Below, piece after piece: positions 17,803-27,200 of a stretch of 64,000 nt of DNA (position 1 is the first letter of the stretch; each line of letters starts with the position of its first letter). The notes under the pieces are model-generated. The model was not told where the DNA came from, did no database searches, and saw nothing but the letters and a program-made list of their open reading frames with translations. The position numbers were made by a program, and so were the translations under genes. This DNA is from an uncultured Flavobacteriaceae bacterium (GTDB lineage Bacteria; Bacteroidota; Bacteroidia; Flavobacteriales; Flavobacteriaceae), in the NCBI GenBank assembly GCA_947497145.1, contig CANMFQ010000016.1, forward strand, positions 34,401 through 98,400, written 5' to 3'.

Positions 17803-18729
17803 TTACACTTCTAATAAGCCATTGGTTTTTGAAACCCCTTCTGCACTCTCTTGCATTTTGGCTTTTTCAGCATCACTTAACGGAATATCTACAATTTGTT
17901 CAATACCATTTTTCCCTAAAATCACAGGAACACCAATACAAATATCATTCAATCCATACTCTCCTTCTAATAGTGTTGAACATGGAAACATTTTTTTCTG
18001 ATCACAAGCAATTGCCTGTACCAAAGCAGAAACTGCGGCTCCAGGAGCATACCAAGCACTTGTACCAAGTAAACCTGTTAAGGTAGCACCACCCACTTTA
18101 GTATCTGCAGCAACCTGTTCTAGTCTTTCGGCAGATAAAAATTCTGAAACACGAATACTATTTCTAGTTGCATGTGATGTTAATGGCACCATACCTTTAT
18201 CACTATGACCGCCAATTACCATTCCATCAATATCAGAAATTGGTGCTTCCATAGCTTCTGCCAATCGGTATTTAAAACGGGCACTATCTAAAGCGCCACC
18301 CATACCTATTATTCTATTTTTAGGCAAACTTGTGGTTTTATGCACTAAATAGGTCATGGTATCCATAGGGTTACTCACCACTATTAAAATAACATTTGGC
18401 GAATGTTGAATAAGGTTTGATGAAACCGTTTTTACAATACCAGCATTGATACCAATCAATTCCTCACGCGTCATTCCTGGTTTTCTAGGAATACCAGAGG
18501 TAATCACCGCTATATCACTACCTGCAGTTTTTGAATAGTCGCCTGTACTTCCTGTAATTTTGGTGTCAAAACCGTTCAAAGAAGCGGTTTGCATTAAATC
18601 CATTGCTTTTCCTTCGGCATAGCCTTCTTTAATATCTACCAACACCACTTCTGATGCGAAATTTTTAATGGCAATGTACTCTGCACAGCTGGCACCAACT
18701 GCTCCTGCTCCTACTACAGTAACTTTCAT
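17803..18729 (-). CDS. mdh: Malate dehydrogenase (NAD-dependent)
   Basis: A 308-residue LDH-like malate dehydrogenase of the TCA cycle, interconverting malate and oxaloacetate. The NAD loop is GAGAVGASCAE (7-17). Arg82 in GIPRKPGMTR marks malate over lactate specificity, with Arg88 and Arg151 as the other substrate arginines. The catalytic His175 is in VIGGHSDKGM. The short length and GAGAVGAS start fit the tetrameric group found in Bacteroidota. A single-gene unit with its own terminator. On the minus strand TATTTTTG (complement of 18767-18774) is a possible -7 element. Confidence 0.95.
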   Translation of the reverse strand: MKVTVVGAGAVGASCAEYIAIKNFASEVVLVDIKEGYAEGKAMDLMQTASLNGFDTKITGSTGDYSKTAGSDIAVITSGIPRKPGMTREELIGINAGIVKTVSSNLIQHSPNVILIVVSNPMDTMTYLVHKTTSLPKNRIIGMGGALDSARFKYRLAEAMEAPISDIDGMVIGGHSDKGMVPLTSHATRNSIRVSEFLSAERLEQVAADTKVGGATLTGLLGTSAWYAPGAAVSALVQAIACDQKKMFPCSTLLEGEYGLNDICIGVPVILGKNGIEQIVDIPLSDAEKAKMQESAEGVSKTNGLLEV

Positions 18730-19138
18730 ATGTATATTTTTTTATTAGGTTGATTCATTCGTCCGCCAAAAATACAAATTCCTTAATGAAAAATATTGAT
18801 GATAGAAACTTAAACCTAAAATATTAAACAAGAAGTAACAATTTTCACTAAAAAAAATGATTTCAACACGATTTTAAACCTAATAAAACCTGTTTTTGGG
18901 CTCTATTTTATAGATAATCTAATTTTAAAAGGTATAAAAACCTCATTATGAATAGATAAAACCAAAAAATATAACAAAAATCAACATTTTCCTCACTCGA
19001 CGAAATGCAACACACACAAGCTAAACATGTATTTCATCGAAGAAAACGCTAACAAACGGTCGTTCATCGAATAGCAACAATAGTAGTTTTATCGTACACG
19101 TTATAGTATCAGTAATACCCCAAACAAAATACCTACTT
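18730..19138. other. Intergenic region with repeated TTCATCGA motifs
   Basis: A 409-bp AT-rich stretch with no credible gene. Its left end holds the mdh promoter region. Near the lipoprotein gene it carries related 8-10-bp motifs: ATTTCATCGA (19031-19040), CGTTCATCGA (19061-19070) and GTTTTATCGT (19086-19095), plus an inverted variant at 18998-19007. The same motif recurs at 19897-19949. This suggests binding sites of one regulator. Confidence 0.5.
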
Positions 19139-19498
19139 ATGAGAAAGTTTCTATCACTCCTAACCATTATGGGAATATTAGTGGTTAGTAATTGTACAAA
19201 AATCGAAGAAAACAATGACCCTGTTATTGGCATTTGGTCAAATGACATTCAAGAGTCGATCAGTGCTAAAACAGAATTCGTCAGAAACGAATGGATATTC
19301 AATGATGCTTACTTAGGTAGGTTTCATCAATACAGAAATCAAAAATTAGAAATCATATCTGATTTCAAATGGAGTAAAGAAGGTGATACATATATTATTT
19401 CGTATCCTGGATTAAAAGACAGAAATGTTGAAAATGCATTACTGGTTGGCGATGAGCTAAAGCTTATAGATGGTGAAATGCTCGCAACAAGAGAATAA
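19139..19498 (+). CDS. Unknown lipoprotein, 119 residues
   Basis: A signal peptide MRKFLSLLTIMGILVVSNC ends in a lipobox VSNC (Cys19). The mature part, about 100 residues, contains DPVIGIWSNDIQES and FKWSKEGDTYIISYPG, a lipocalin-like 'GIW' start common in small Bacteroidota lipoproteins. The function is unknown. A strong terminator follows about 95 bp after the stop, so this is a single-gene unit. Several TTCATCGA-type motifs lie upstream and point to dedicated regulation. Confidence 0.8.
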   Translation: MRKFLSLLTIMGILVVSNCTKIEENNDPVIGIWSNDIQESISAKTEFVRNEWIFNDAYLGRFHQYRNQKLEIISDFKWSKEGDTYIISYPGLKDRNVENALLVGDELKLIDGEMLATRE

Positions 19499-19592
19499 CT
19501 AGTTATTTAATCTACATTACATATTTAAGCGATTTACCATAGCTAAAAAAAGCTGCTGGTACTAACTTCCTACTTTGTATTTATATAATTAT

Positions 19593-19624
19593 AAAAGCGT
19601 CAAACCCCAATTTGACGCTTTTTA
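19593..19624 (+). terminator. Intrinsic terminator
   Basis: A perfect 12-bp stem (AAAAGCGTCAAA with TTTGACGCTTTT) around a 6-nt loop, with T runs on both sides. It lies between the plus-strand lipoprotein gene and the convergent minus-strand small gene, so it probably serves both. Confidence 0.9.
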
Positions 19625-19632
19625 AGTATCCA

Positions 19633-19803
19633 CTATTGAAAAGCAAAACCTGTAGAAATTCTAAATAAGAAAGCATAAACCACAACTAGGTAGCAGGCTA
19701 TACAAAACCAAGAAAAGAATTTAAAATATGATTTCACATATTTGGTTCCTAAATTTTTAAAGGCTTCAAGGTAAATCTCTTTGATTAATAATACATTTTT
19801 CAT
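19633..19803 (-). CDS. Small membrane protein, DUF6747-like (56 residues)
   Basis: A short open frame begins MKNVLLIKEIYLEAFKN and ends FRISTGFAFQ. It has one strong membrane helix (about residues 28-50, with FFSWFCIACYLVVVYAFLF). This matches my memory of a small flavobacterial family named DUF6747, whose members share the KEIYLEAFKNLG start and the TGFAF end. The function is unknown. It is preceded by three 21-bp-spaced direct repeats and ends 10 bp from the shared terminator. The strong family pattern makes it a real gene despite its size. Confidence 0.75.
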   Translation of the reverse strand: MKNVLLIKEIYLEAFKNLGTKYVKSYFKFFSWFCIACYLVVVYAFLFRISTGFAFQ

Positions 19804-19896
19804 GGCGATTTGGGTTTTGGTTGAACATTAAAATCGGAAGTACTTTAAGAAAGCGATACTACTCCAATTGATTTATAATGATACTAGAAAGCTAAA

Positions 19897-19949
19897 TTCG
19901 ATGAAATATTGGGCAAATTCGATAAAATGTATCATAACGCCGATAAGAT
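19897..19949 (-). promoter_or_regulatory. Three direct repeats with a 21-bp period
   Basis: TTCGATGAAAT, TTCGATAAAAT and GCCGATAAGAT start at 19897, 19918 and 19939, exactly 21 bp (two helical turns) apart. On the minus strand they read ATTTCATCGA, ATTTTATCGA and ATCTTATCGG, about 95-145 bp upstream of the small membrane protein gene. A 9-10-bp box with 11-12-bp spacing is typical of LytTR-domain response regulators. The regulator itself is not in the window. Confidence 0.6.
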
Positions 19950-20077
19950 GCACAAATGGGCTAAAAAATCTCCGATAAAAGGCCTATTTTTTCAGACAGA
20001 ATACATTTGTATTTTTAAATTTAGGCATAATTAACCCCTTTTTATCAGCATTACGAGTACAAAACAACTGCTGACCG

Positions 20078-21016
20078 CTATTGAATAGTTACTAAAATAA
20101 AAGCGATATAAATCGTAAGAAGCACTAAACCGTCGCGCCAGCCCAAACGTAACCCTTTAGGAATAAACACTAAGGGAAGAATTAAAAAAGAGATACCCAG
20201 CATCCAAAAAATATCATTACTAAGAAGTCCCTCATCTACTACATGTATAGGTGTAATTATTGATGTTATGCCCAATACGGCAAGTAAATTAAAAATATTT
20301 GACCCAATTAAATTACCCAAAGAAATAGCCTTTTCCTTCTTTACAACCGCAATAATAGAAGCCGCTAATTCTGGTATACTGGTTCCTATTGAGACCACCG
20401 TAATACCGATAACCCTATCTGTAACACCAAAAGTAGAAGCCATACCCACAGCACCGTTTATTAATAGTTCAGAACCAGCCCATAAGCCCAATCCGCCTAA
20501 AGCTAAAAACAAAACCGTTTTATACAACGGCAAGGACACCTCAGCCTCGGGCAACTCATCAATAACCGCTGTCTTTTGAAAGCGAAGTATGTATACTAGG
20601 AATGCAACCAAGGCTACCAACATAATAACTCCTTCATATTGTTGAATTTCGCCATCAAAAAAAATGAATCCAAAAAATAATACCGAAGCAAACATCATCA
20701 TAGGCCAATCTGTAGTATAAAAACTCTTGTTTACGTTAATACTACCTAACAACACTGTTACTCCAAGTACCAAACCTATGTTTGCTATATTAGACCCTAC
20801 AACGTTACCAAGTGCCAAATCAGGAAAACCATCTAATGCAGCTTTAATACTCACGATAAGTTCTGGTGCAGAAGTCGCAAAAGAGACCACCGTCATACCA
20901 ATTACAATTTTAGGAATCTCTAATTTGAGTGATAAAGCTACTGCCGCTTTTAAAAGCCAGCTACCACCAATAATTAAAAGAATAAGACCTATGAGTATAA
21001 AAAGGATATTTTGCAT
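20078..21016 (-). CDS. Calcium/sodium antiporter (CaCA family, YrbG-like)
   Basis: A 312-residue inner-membrane cation exchanger with about ten membrane helices. The two alpha repeats carry the family motifs: the first has SFATSAPELIVSIKAA followed by LALGNVVGSNIANIGLVLG, the second has SIGTSIPELAASIIAV followed by ISLGNLIGSNIFNLLAVLG. The acidic residues in each (SAPEL, SIPEL) form the ion site. It exports Ca2+ or exchanges it for Na+. A single gene on the minus strand. TATATTTG (complement of 21030-21037) lies 14 bp upstream as a possible -7 box. Confidence 0.93.
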   Translation of the reverse strand: MQNILFILIGLILLIIGGSWLLKAAVALSLKLEIPKIVIGMTVVSFATSAPELIVSIKAALDGFPDLALGNVVGSNIANIGLVLGVTVLLGSINVNKSFYTTDWPMMMFASVLFFGFIFFDGEIQQYEGVIMLVALVAFLVYILRFQKTAVIDELPEAEVSLPLYKTVLFLALGGLGLWAGSELLINGAVGMASTFGVTDRVIGITVVSIGTSIPELAASIIAVVKKEKAISLGNLIGSNIFNLLAVLGITSIITPIHVVDEGLLSNDIFWMLGISFLILPLVFIPKGLRLGWRDGLVLLTIYIAFILVTIQ

Positions 21017-21406
21017 GAATAAATTTTCGCAAATATAGGGACATTTTAATTTGAAAAACCTCAGTACTATACAATCGAAAATTTCACAGCACTCACAAGA
21101 AAAAAAATGTAAATCGACAAAAATGAAGTTTTAGCTTCAAAAAATGCCTTGTGTTTTATATTACCTATAAAAAACAGCCTACAAATATTTCAATTTAAAA
21201 CAAAAATATACACTTTAAATTACATATTAGAACATATATTAAGACCAACAACAAAATAATAAAACATAAACCATCATTTTTATTTAAATAATATATGCAG
21301 TGATAATGATTTTAGGCTAAATAGTTGCAGGAAAGGCATTTAATTCTATATCTTATTCGAATAATCGATTAGTTACAAGTAAATATTAACTCTAAAACCC
21401 ACCATT
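21017..21406. other. AT-rich intergenic region
   Basis: About 390 bp between the antiporter start and a tiny plus-strand unit. Very AT-rich, with no open frame of coding quality. It holds the antiporter promoter at its left end and presumably the promoter of the small unit at its right end. I see nothing else in it. Confidence 0.5.
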
Positions 21407-21469
21407 ATGATTACACTAGCTAAAGTTTTATTATTCCTATTATTATCCTTGATCACGGTAATATTTTAA
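21407..21469 (+). CDS. Candidate 20-residue hydrophobic peptide
   Basis: ATG to TAA encodes MITLAKVLLFLLLSLITVIF, almost entirely one membrane helix. A hairpin terminator follows 31 bp after the stop, so a short transcript of about 120 nt is plausible. It resembles small membrane peptides such as KdpF-like subunits or type I toxins in character only. No partner genes for either are next to it. Coding is uncertain; the transcript may be a small RNA. Confidence 0.4.
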   Translation: MITLAKVLLFLLLSLITVIF

Positions 21470-21499
21470 GTAGCATCATATAGGCCTATATACATTACA

Positions 21500-21532
21500 A
21501 GAGGTCGCCACCCAGCGATCTCTTTCTTTTTA
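21500..21532 (+). terminator. Terminator of the tiny plus-strand unit
   Basis: AGAGGTCGC (21500-21508) pairs with GCGATCTCT (21515-21523), with one G-U pair, and is followed by TTCTTTTT. It ends a unit that holds only the 20-residue ORF. Confidence 0.7.
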
Positions 21533-21564
21533 AAGAACTACATATATTTGCATAAACCAACAGC

Positions 21565-21717
21565 ATGAAAAAGAAGTTTTTTTTATTTTTAGCTAAAGCA
21601 AATAAACGATTACTTCCGTCGTACACAAAAAAAAGATTAGATCTCTCTAAAGCGTCTAAATTACAATTGGCAATTATTGGTTGGCGTTATTATGTAACTA
21701 CAAAAGCCTTAAACTAA
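21565..21717 (+). CDS. Conserved flavobacterial small basic protein (50 residues)
   Basis: A short frame encodes a very basic protein that starts MKKKFFLFLAKANKRLLPSY, continues with DLSKASKLQLAIIGWRYYVT and ends TKALN. I recall near-identical short proteins in many Flavobacteriaceae, often labelled 'SsrA-binding protein' although they are not SmpB. The function is unknown. The charge (many Lys and Arg) suggests nucleic acid or membrane-surface contact. Its stop overlaps the convergent apt stop by 4 bp. Confidence 0.75.
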   Translation: MKKKFFLFLAKANKRLLPSYTKKRLDLSKASKLQLAIIGWRYYVTTKALN

Positions 21718-22226
21718 TATTTCATGAGTGCTTGTACATCATAAGCTTTCAATTTATCACTTCCTTGCAAAAAATTTAGCTCTATTAAAAAATTACATTG
21801 CACAATCACACCACCCAATCGTTCTATAAGTTTACAAACAGCTGCAGCGGTACCTCCCGTGGCAAGCACATCATCGTGAATTAAAATTCGCTCTCCCCTT
21901 TTAATACTGTCTTTATGAATCTCTAGGGTATCTTCGCCGTATTCCAATGCATATACCTCACTCAAGGTTTCATAAGGTAGTTTGCCAGCCTTGCGAACTG
22001 GAACAAAACCTGCATTTAATTCTACAGCCAAAAGCGGCGCGAAGAAGAATCCCCTGCTTTCCATGCCAACAACTTTATCTATTTGTTGGGCTTTTGTTAA
22101 CTCTAAAAGCGCCTTTGTAGCTTTTTTTATAGCCTTAGCATCTTTTAAAAGCGGTGTAATATCCTTAAAAACAATGCCTTTTTTTGGAAAATCATCAATA
22201 TCTCGTATATAGCTCTTAAAATTCAT
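21714..22226 (-). CDS. apt: Adenine phosphoribosyltransferase
   Basis: A 170-residue purine salvage enzyme that makes AMP from adenine and PRPP. The N-terminal IRDIDDFPKKGIVFKDITPLL and GMESRGFFFAPLLA blocks are diagnostic of Apt. The PRPP-binding motif is ILIHDDVLATGGTAAA. The length and order are normal. The gene is divergent from the tRNA-Arg gene, about 75 bp away, and convergent with the small basic protein. Confidence 0.95.
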   Translation of the reverse strand: MNFKSYIRDIDDFPKKGIVFKDITPLLKDAKAIKKATKALLELTKAQQIDKVVGMESRGFFFAPLLAVELNAGFVPVRKAGKLPYETLSEVYALEYGEDTLEIHKDSIKRGERILIHDDVLATGGTAAAVCKLIERLGGVIVQCNFLIELNFLQGSDKLKAYDVQALMKY

Positions 22227-22246
22227 TTCTTTTATTGAAAGTTATT

Positions 22247-22276
22247 TTGCCCTAAAAGTAAAAAGAAATATATTTG
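22247..22276 (+). promoter_or_regulatory. Promoter of tRNA-Arg
   Basis: TTG (22247-22249), 19 bp, then TATATTTG (22269-22276): a strong match to the Bacteroidota primary promoter. The tRNA starts 25 bp after the -7 box. Confidence 0.75.
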
Positions 22277-22300
22277 CAGCCCGTTAAAGGGAAAAACAAT

Positions 22301-22374
22301 GGCCTCGTGGCGCAACTGAATAGCGCATCTGATTACGGCTCAGAAGGTTACAGGTTTGAATCCTGTCGAGGTCA
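22301..22374 (+). tRNA. tRNA-Arg (anticodon ACG)
   Basis: A 74-nt cloverleaf. The acceptor stem GGCCTCG pairs with CGAGGTC with one G-U pair. The anticodon loop is TTACGGC inside the TCTGA/TCAGA stem, giving anticodon ACG. The T arm contains GGTTTGAATCC. CCA is not encoded. Its last 23 nt form the left end of a 28-bp repeat found again at 37695-37722, so this tRNA is the attachment site of the island that follows. Confidence 0.95.
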
Positions 22375-22379
22375 CTAAA
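22352..22379 (+). repeat. Island attachment site, left copy (attL)
   Basis: A 28-bp sequence covering the T arm and 3' acceptor end of tRNA-Arg plus 5 bp. It is repeated without mismatch at 37695-37722, 15.3 kb away, in the same orientation. The flanking bases differ on both sides. Confidence 0.9.
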
Positions 22380-22420
22380 AACCCTGTAAGTAGAAATATT
22401 TACAGGGTTTTCTTTTTCTT
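22378..22420 (+). terminator. Terminator after tRNA-Arg (island-borne)
   Basis: A 12-bp perfect stem (AAAACCCTGTAA with TTACAGGGTTTT) followed by CTTTTTCTTTT. It lies directly inside attL, so it came with the island. A different terminator sits directly outside attR and was probably the original one. Confidence 0.88.
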
Positions 22421-22435
22421 TTAAAACGTAACTTC

Positions 22436-23416
22436 ATGGTCCAATTGAGATTTAAAAACCAATTGATTACAGCCCAATTAATAAAAGCAACATATTTAGG
22501 TTTTGATGGTGACTCTAAAACTCTTTTAGAACTTATAAAATACCATAACAATAAAATTTCAAACACCCTTGCTGTAGGTTCTATTCGAAATTTCAGCATT
22601 ACTGAAAACTATTTTATCAAGTTTATAGCTAAAGAAAAAAATACAAACAACATTTTTCTTAAAAAATTAGATTATAAATTCCTTTGCGATTTTGAATGTT
22701 ATTTAGCCAATTACTGGCCCAAAGGTCATCCAAAAGGTATGAGCCAAAATACGATTATGAAGCATATACAAAGGTTGAGGAAAATTGTAACCTTAGCATA
22801 TCACATGGAATGGATAGATAAAGACCCATTCGTTAGATAGAAACCTGTTTTTGAAAAAAGAGAAAGAGAATTTTTATCGGGATATGAATTACAGAATATG
22901 GAGTTTAAAGAGTTTGAGTTAAAACGGCTAGAACGTGTAAGAGATTTATTTATTTTCAGCTGATATACTGGCATCAGTTATATTGATGTTATGAATTTAA
23001 CGCAGGATAATATTTCTTCAGGAATTGATGGAAATAACTGGGTTTTCACTCATAGACAGAAAACACAAACAAAAGTGAAAATCTCACTTTTGCCTAAAGC
23101 TCAGAATCTTATCAATAAATACAAACTTCATCCGATGACAATGGATACTGGTACACTTTTCACAAAGATTACCAATGAAAAACTAAATACTTACCTAAAG
23201 GAGGTAGCCTATAGATGTGGCATTAAAAAGAACCTAACCTTTCATATGGCCAGACATACTTTTGCAACTACTATAACTTTAAGTAATGGTGTGCTTATTG
23301 AAACTGTTTCAAAACTTTTAGGACATACCAAAATTACAACTACTCAAATTTATGCAAGGGTATTAGAAAGAAAAGTTAGTAGTGATATGATGATGTTAAA
23401 AGAAAAACTTAAATAA
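22436..23416 (+). pseudogene. Degenerate tyrosine recombinase/integrase of the island
   Basis: One reading frame carries the core of a Bacteroidota-type site-specific integrase but is interrupted by TAG at 22838 and TGA at 22961. The segment before the first stop is the helical SAM-like core-binding domain (SQNTIMKHIQRLRKIVTLAYHMEWI). The catalytic domain follows: TGISYIDV, HMARHTFATT (HxxR), LGHTKITTTQIYA (His and Tyr nucleophile). A Ser stands at the usual first Arg position, as in some Bacteroides integrases. The N-terminal arm-binding domain (usually about 90 residues) is missing. Both stops are single-base changes from common codons. It is probably inactive. Confidence 0.85.
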
Positions 23417-23427
23417 GGTAAATCTAT

Positions 23428-23462
23428 AATCCGCTATAATTAACAATTGTAGTGGATTTTGT
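23428..23462 (+). terminator. Hairpin after the integrase remnant
   Basis: AATCCGCTA (23428-23436) pairs with TAGTGGATT (23450-23458) with one G-U pair and is followed by a short T-rich run. Probable integrase terminator. Confidence 0.6.
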
Positions 23463-23608
23463 CTAAAATCTATCAATAATATAAGAATTTTAATGTTAAA
23501 TATGCAAATTAATAAGATACCAAGCATACCCAAACCAAGTTACCAAACATCTTTATTAAAAAAAGCAGAGTAAAGTAAATAACCTTTACCTGCCTAAACC
23601 TACTTATA

Positions 23609-23983
23609 ATGATTTTGATAATTACAACAGGAGGCACTATTGAAGGCCTTGAGTACAGTAACGAGTTCGAAAATGAAGGAACTCTCGTCTCCATACAAAG
23701 TATACTTCAAAATGTAAATATTTCTCAGGAGTACCAAATAGAGAAAGCATTTTCAAAAGACAGCCGCCTTATCTCTAATGAAGATAGAAAAATACTACTG
23801 CAGAAAATAGTTCAAGTTAATAACAGTCTCATACTGATTACCCATGGAACAATTTCCATGGTAGAAACTGCTATTTATCTAGGTAAGCTTCATTTGGATA
23901 AGACAATAGTTTTAGTATGTTCATTTATTCTAGGCAATATCTTCGTGTGTTGTAGTGAACAACAATACCTTTCCATCTGCTAA
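23609..23983 (+). pseudogene. 3'-truncated asparaginase-like gene
   Basis: The first 105 or so residues match the small asparaginase-type domain proteins of Bacteroidota: TTGGTIEGLEYSN at the start with the catalytic Thr region, SKDSRLIS, and LITHGTISMVETAIYLG with the second Thr. After SFILGN the family normally continues with about 50 more residues, but here the frame runs into unrelated sequence and stops. The break lies near 23935, where another short frame begins on the other strand. It is probably a non-functional remnant left by a rearrangement. Confidence 0.75.
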
Positions 23984-24082
23984 TTTGGAATTCGAAAGGT
24001 CCTTCAATAGTTTATAAGTATTTTTATTGAACTCGAAAGTTCCTTGAGCTACCACAGACCATTTGCTTACAAAAAAATGCAT
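23930..24082 (-). pseudogene. Unidentified gene fragment
   Basis: A 50-codon minus-strand frame starting MHFFVSKWSVVAQGTF and ending LLFTTTHEDIA, cut off at the junction with the truncated asparaginase-like gene. The composition looks protein-coding (VAQGTFEFNKNTYKLLKDL), but the family is not recognised. It most likely represents an internal piece of a larger gene joined here by deletion. Confidence 0.4.
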
Positions 24083-24200
24083 GCTAGAATGACGGTGGCT
24101 TTATATATTAACGGTGTTCTCATTTTCAATTTAATAATTAGTTAATGTTTTATTGGCTCATTTAAACCTATATGATATTTTATTATCTATTCTAAGCCTA

Positions 24201-27200
24201 TTACCAAATCACATTCAGTGTTACGAAGTCCATTGCAGGTATGATAATAGAATTATCTACTTTATCATTTACAGTGTTATCTTTTAAATTAAAAATGTGT
24301 ATTGATGATGGTTCATTTTTATGCCAATTTAATTTTATAATCTCATCCTTTTTAGAAATTGATTTAATTCTTAAGAGCGCAGATTTTCCATCCTTATTTG
24401 GCTTTAAAACACTAGCTGTAACAGAAGCATTTCCTTCGATACTAAGTAATTGGTGAGGTTGAAAGTCTTCATTAACGGCAGAAACCACTAGTGGTCTAAA
24501 TTGTTCTAGACCAAATCGATTACTTGAAGCCAGATTCCCCTTAGTGTTATACGGAAGAATAGCATATCTAAATACAATAGGACCTTCTTGACTTAATGGA
24601 AAATTGGTAAACCAATGATTGTTTAAGGCCCAAGAGTACAAGGTTCCGTTTGGCTCCAGACTTGATATCCATTGATCAGAATCACTTGCTGACCCAAGTA
24701 TATTTGCGGTGATATCATTTACTTCAAAAACTGGAGCATCTAATGATGACCAAGCAACACCAGCTTGGTCATTGGAAATATCTATCCAACGTTGGGTCCC
24801 TAACCAATTTTTATTAGCACCAAGAATTTGATCTTCTTCGATTTCCATTATACCCCATGGAATATCTGATACCATTGTTGGATTTTCAATATCAAAAGCA
24901 AAACCGAAGTGTACACCTTCCTTATCGGTAATGGCTATTTTATCAATTGTATTTTTTATTTCAATAACTGGCTGGTTCTTATACAATGTTACTTCGCGCA
25001 ATAAATTATTTGCACCCTCCGCTTCTGATTCTATGGCAATTTTTGCCATTAGGGGACCATTTTCCAAGATGCGGTACTTTACATTTGTCGTGCTAGACGC
25101 TTTTTCAGGGCTATCATCACCATGTAGGTATTTGTAGGTATTTACTCTACTATTACCTTTATTTTTAACAAATTCCTTTCCATCTCGAATTATACTCTGA
25201 ATATCTCCTGTAATTGTATCAATGCTAACTTTTACTATGCCATTATTTAAAACATTTTTATCGGCAAGCATTCCTTTAATACTTTCCTTTTTATGAGTTA
25301 GTGTATATCTATTTGATCCAAATGCTGGAATCTCATTTGCATAAAATATTAATCCTCCGTTAGATAATTTCTGTGAATTGACACTATTTCCTTGATCATC
25401 AAATACACTATTATAATCTTTAGCTTGCTCTTTAGAAATCTCAACAATGCCAGAACGATTCCAAGAAAGTGTATTAAACACCCCAAAGTTGGAACTTTGC
25501 GTATTCACTACTGTTTCTAAAGCTTTTTCTAAAGCATCATAACTCAATTTTTCCGCTGATATAAAATGATCAAGTTTAACTTGTAATATTTCATCAGAAA
25601 GTGGTTGTTCATTGGGCGCCATATAAGCCCATGTATGCTCTGTACCTAAAATCACGTTTCTCCAAGCTTCATTATAAATATCATGTGGTGCAGGTTTTCC
25701 AGGTTGTAACATAGACCATAAAGTTTCGGCTTGTACCAATCTTTCTTTAGTATTTCTGTTCATTCTTGTATATTTAGCTGCAGTACCAAGACCATCCGTC
25801 CAATACTCTGTAAAATCACCCTGCACAGTTGGAATTTCGTTACCATATTTCTCGTCAAGGGCCTTCATAAAATCTGTTGCACCTGCAATAATTAGACGTG
25901 GAAATGCATATTCTGAATTCCAACTTTTTACTGCTTCCGGTAGATCTGCGTCAATAGGTGTATTATCTGCCATAGCCCATGACATCGCAAATATGTCATA
26001 AGGGTAATCAATAGAATTTTCTAACTTTGGCAGTATCTTATTGATATAACCATCAATGAAATTTTTTCTGGGGTTATCAGTCTTTACAACTTGAAGTAAT
26101 TTTGATGGGTCTGTTTGTCCTGCCATGGTTGGCCAAAATTGATGGCCTTTAATTAATGCACCAGGATTATAACTACCTGCCTGATAAAAAAGTACTTTGT
26201 TCTTTCCACCTTCATCAGCCCACCAAAAAGGCTTGAAACTTTGCTTTGTAGATTGTCCTACTCTTCCTGTTCCATTGTTGAAGGAAAAAACATATTTAAT
26301 TCCTTTCTTTGCAGCTACAGGTACTATACCCCATGTCATACCAGGTACATCTACTTGAACAAGAGTTTCAATCGCTTTATCAGTAAGTTTCTCATAATTG
26401 GTCTTAAAACGAAAGAACTCTATTAACTCCTCGTCATTTGCGGCACTTGTATATATATTTGTATGTCCCGCATCTAATCGGAGATATCCTTTTTTAACTC
26501 CATTGATTATTTTTTCTTTTTCCTCAGGCGTGGCATTATCCATATACCTTTCAAGAGGCCAAAGAACTTCTGGATTCCATAAATAGCGAGCTCCTTCTGC
26601 ATAGTTTGCAGTTTTTTCTGCCAATTCTATTCCATTTAAAAGATTACGTGTATGAATTATTTCAACATTTTTTTGCGTATTCGTGTAGCCAATATCTACA
26701 TGGGAATGAGGATATAAATATATCGTCCACTGTCTTTTTTTAGGGATTGTTATTGTTCTTTTGACATTTATACCTAAACCTGATATGGACATATTTATTT
26801 CATCATCTTTATTTACCCCAATTCCTGCTGGTAATAAAAACTTGTATTCGGTAATATCCTCGACCAAATTCAATTTCAAACTTTTATTTTGATCTAACGT
26901 TTCCAATTTAATTTTAATCTTACCAGACTTAGCACTTTCTTTAAGCATTAGTTTAACTTCTCTACCCGCTTCACCGTTATCTAAATACCCATAATAAGGT
27001 TGTACAATTAATTTTAATGACCGGTTTAACTCAATTTCAAACCTACTATCATCTTGCATAGCTTCAAAATTGTTATAAATATCTCCTGTGAGATTATTTT
27101 CAACCTTGTCTATATCAATTTGAGATTGTATTAAATTCGATGATATAAGCACGATAATGACAACTACTATCTTACATATATTTGTTATTTTATTTCTTGT

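Noticed and set aside
21407..21469. KdpF potassium-transport subunit
   Set aside because: The peptide is of similar size and hydrophobicity, but no kdpA, kdpB or kdpC follows.
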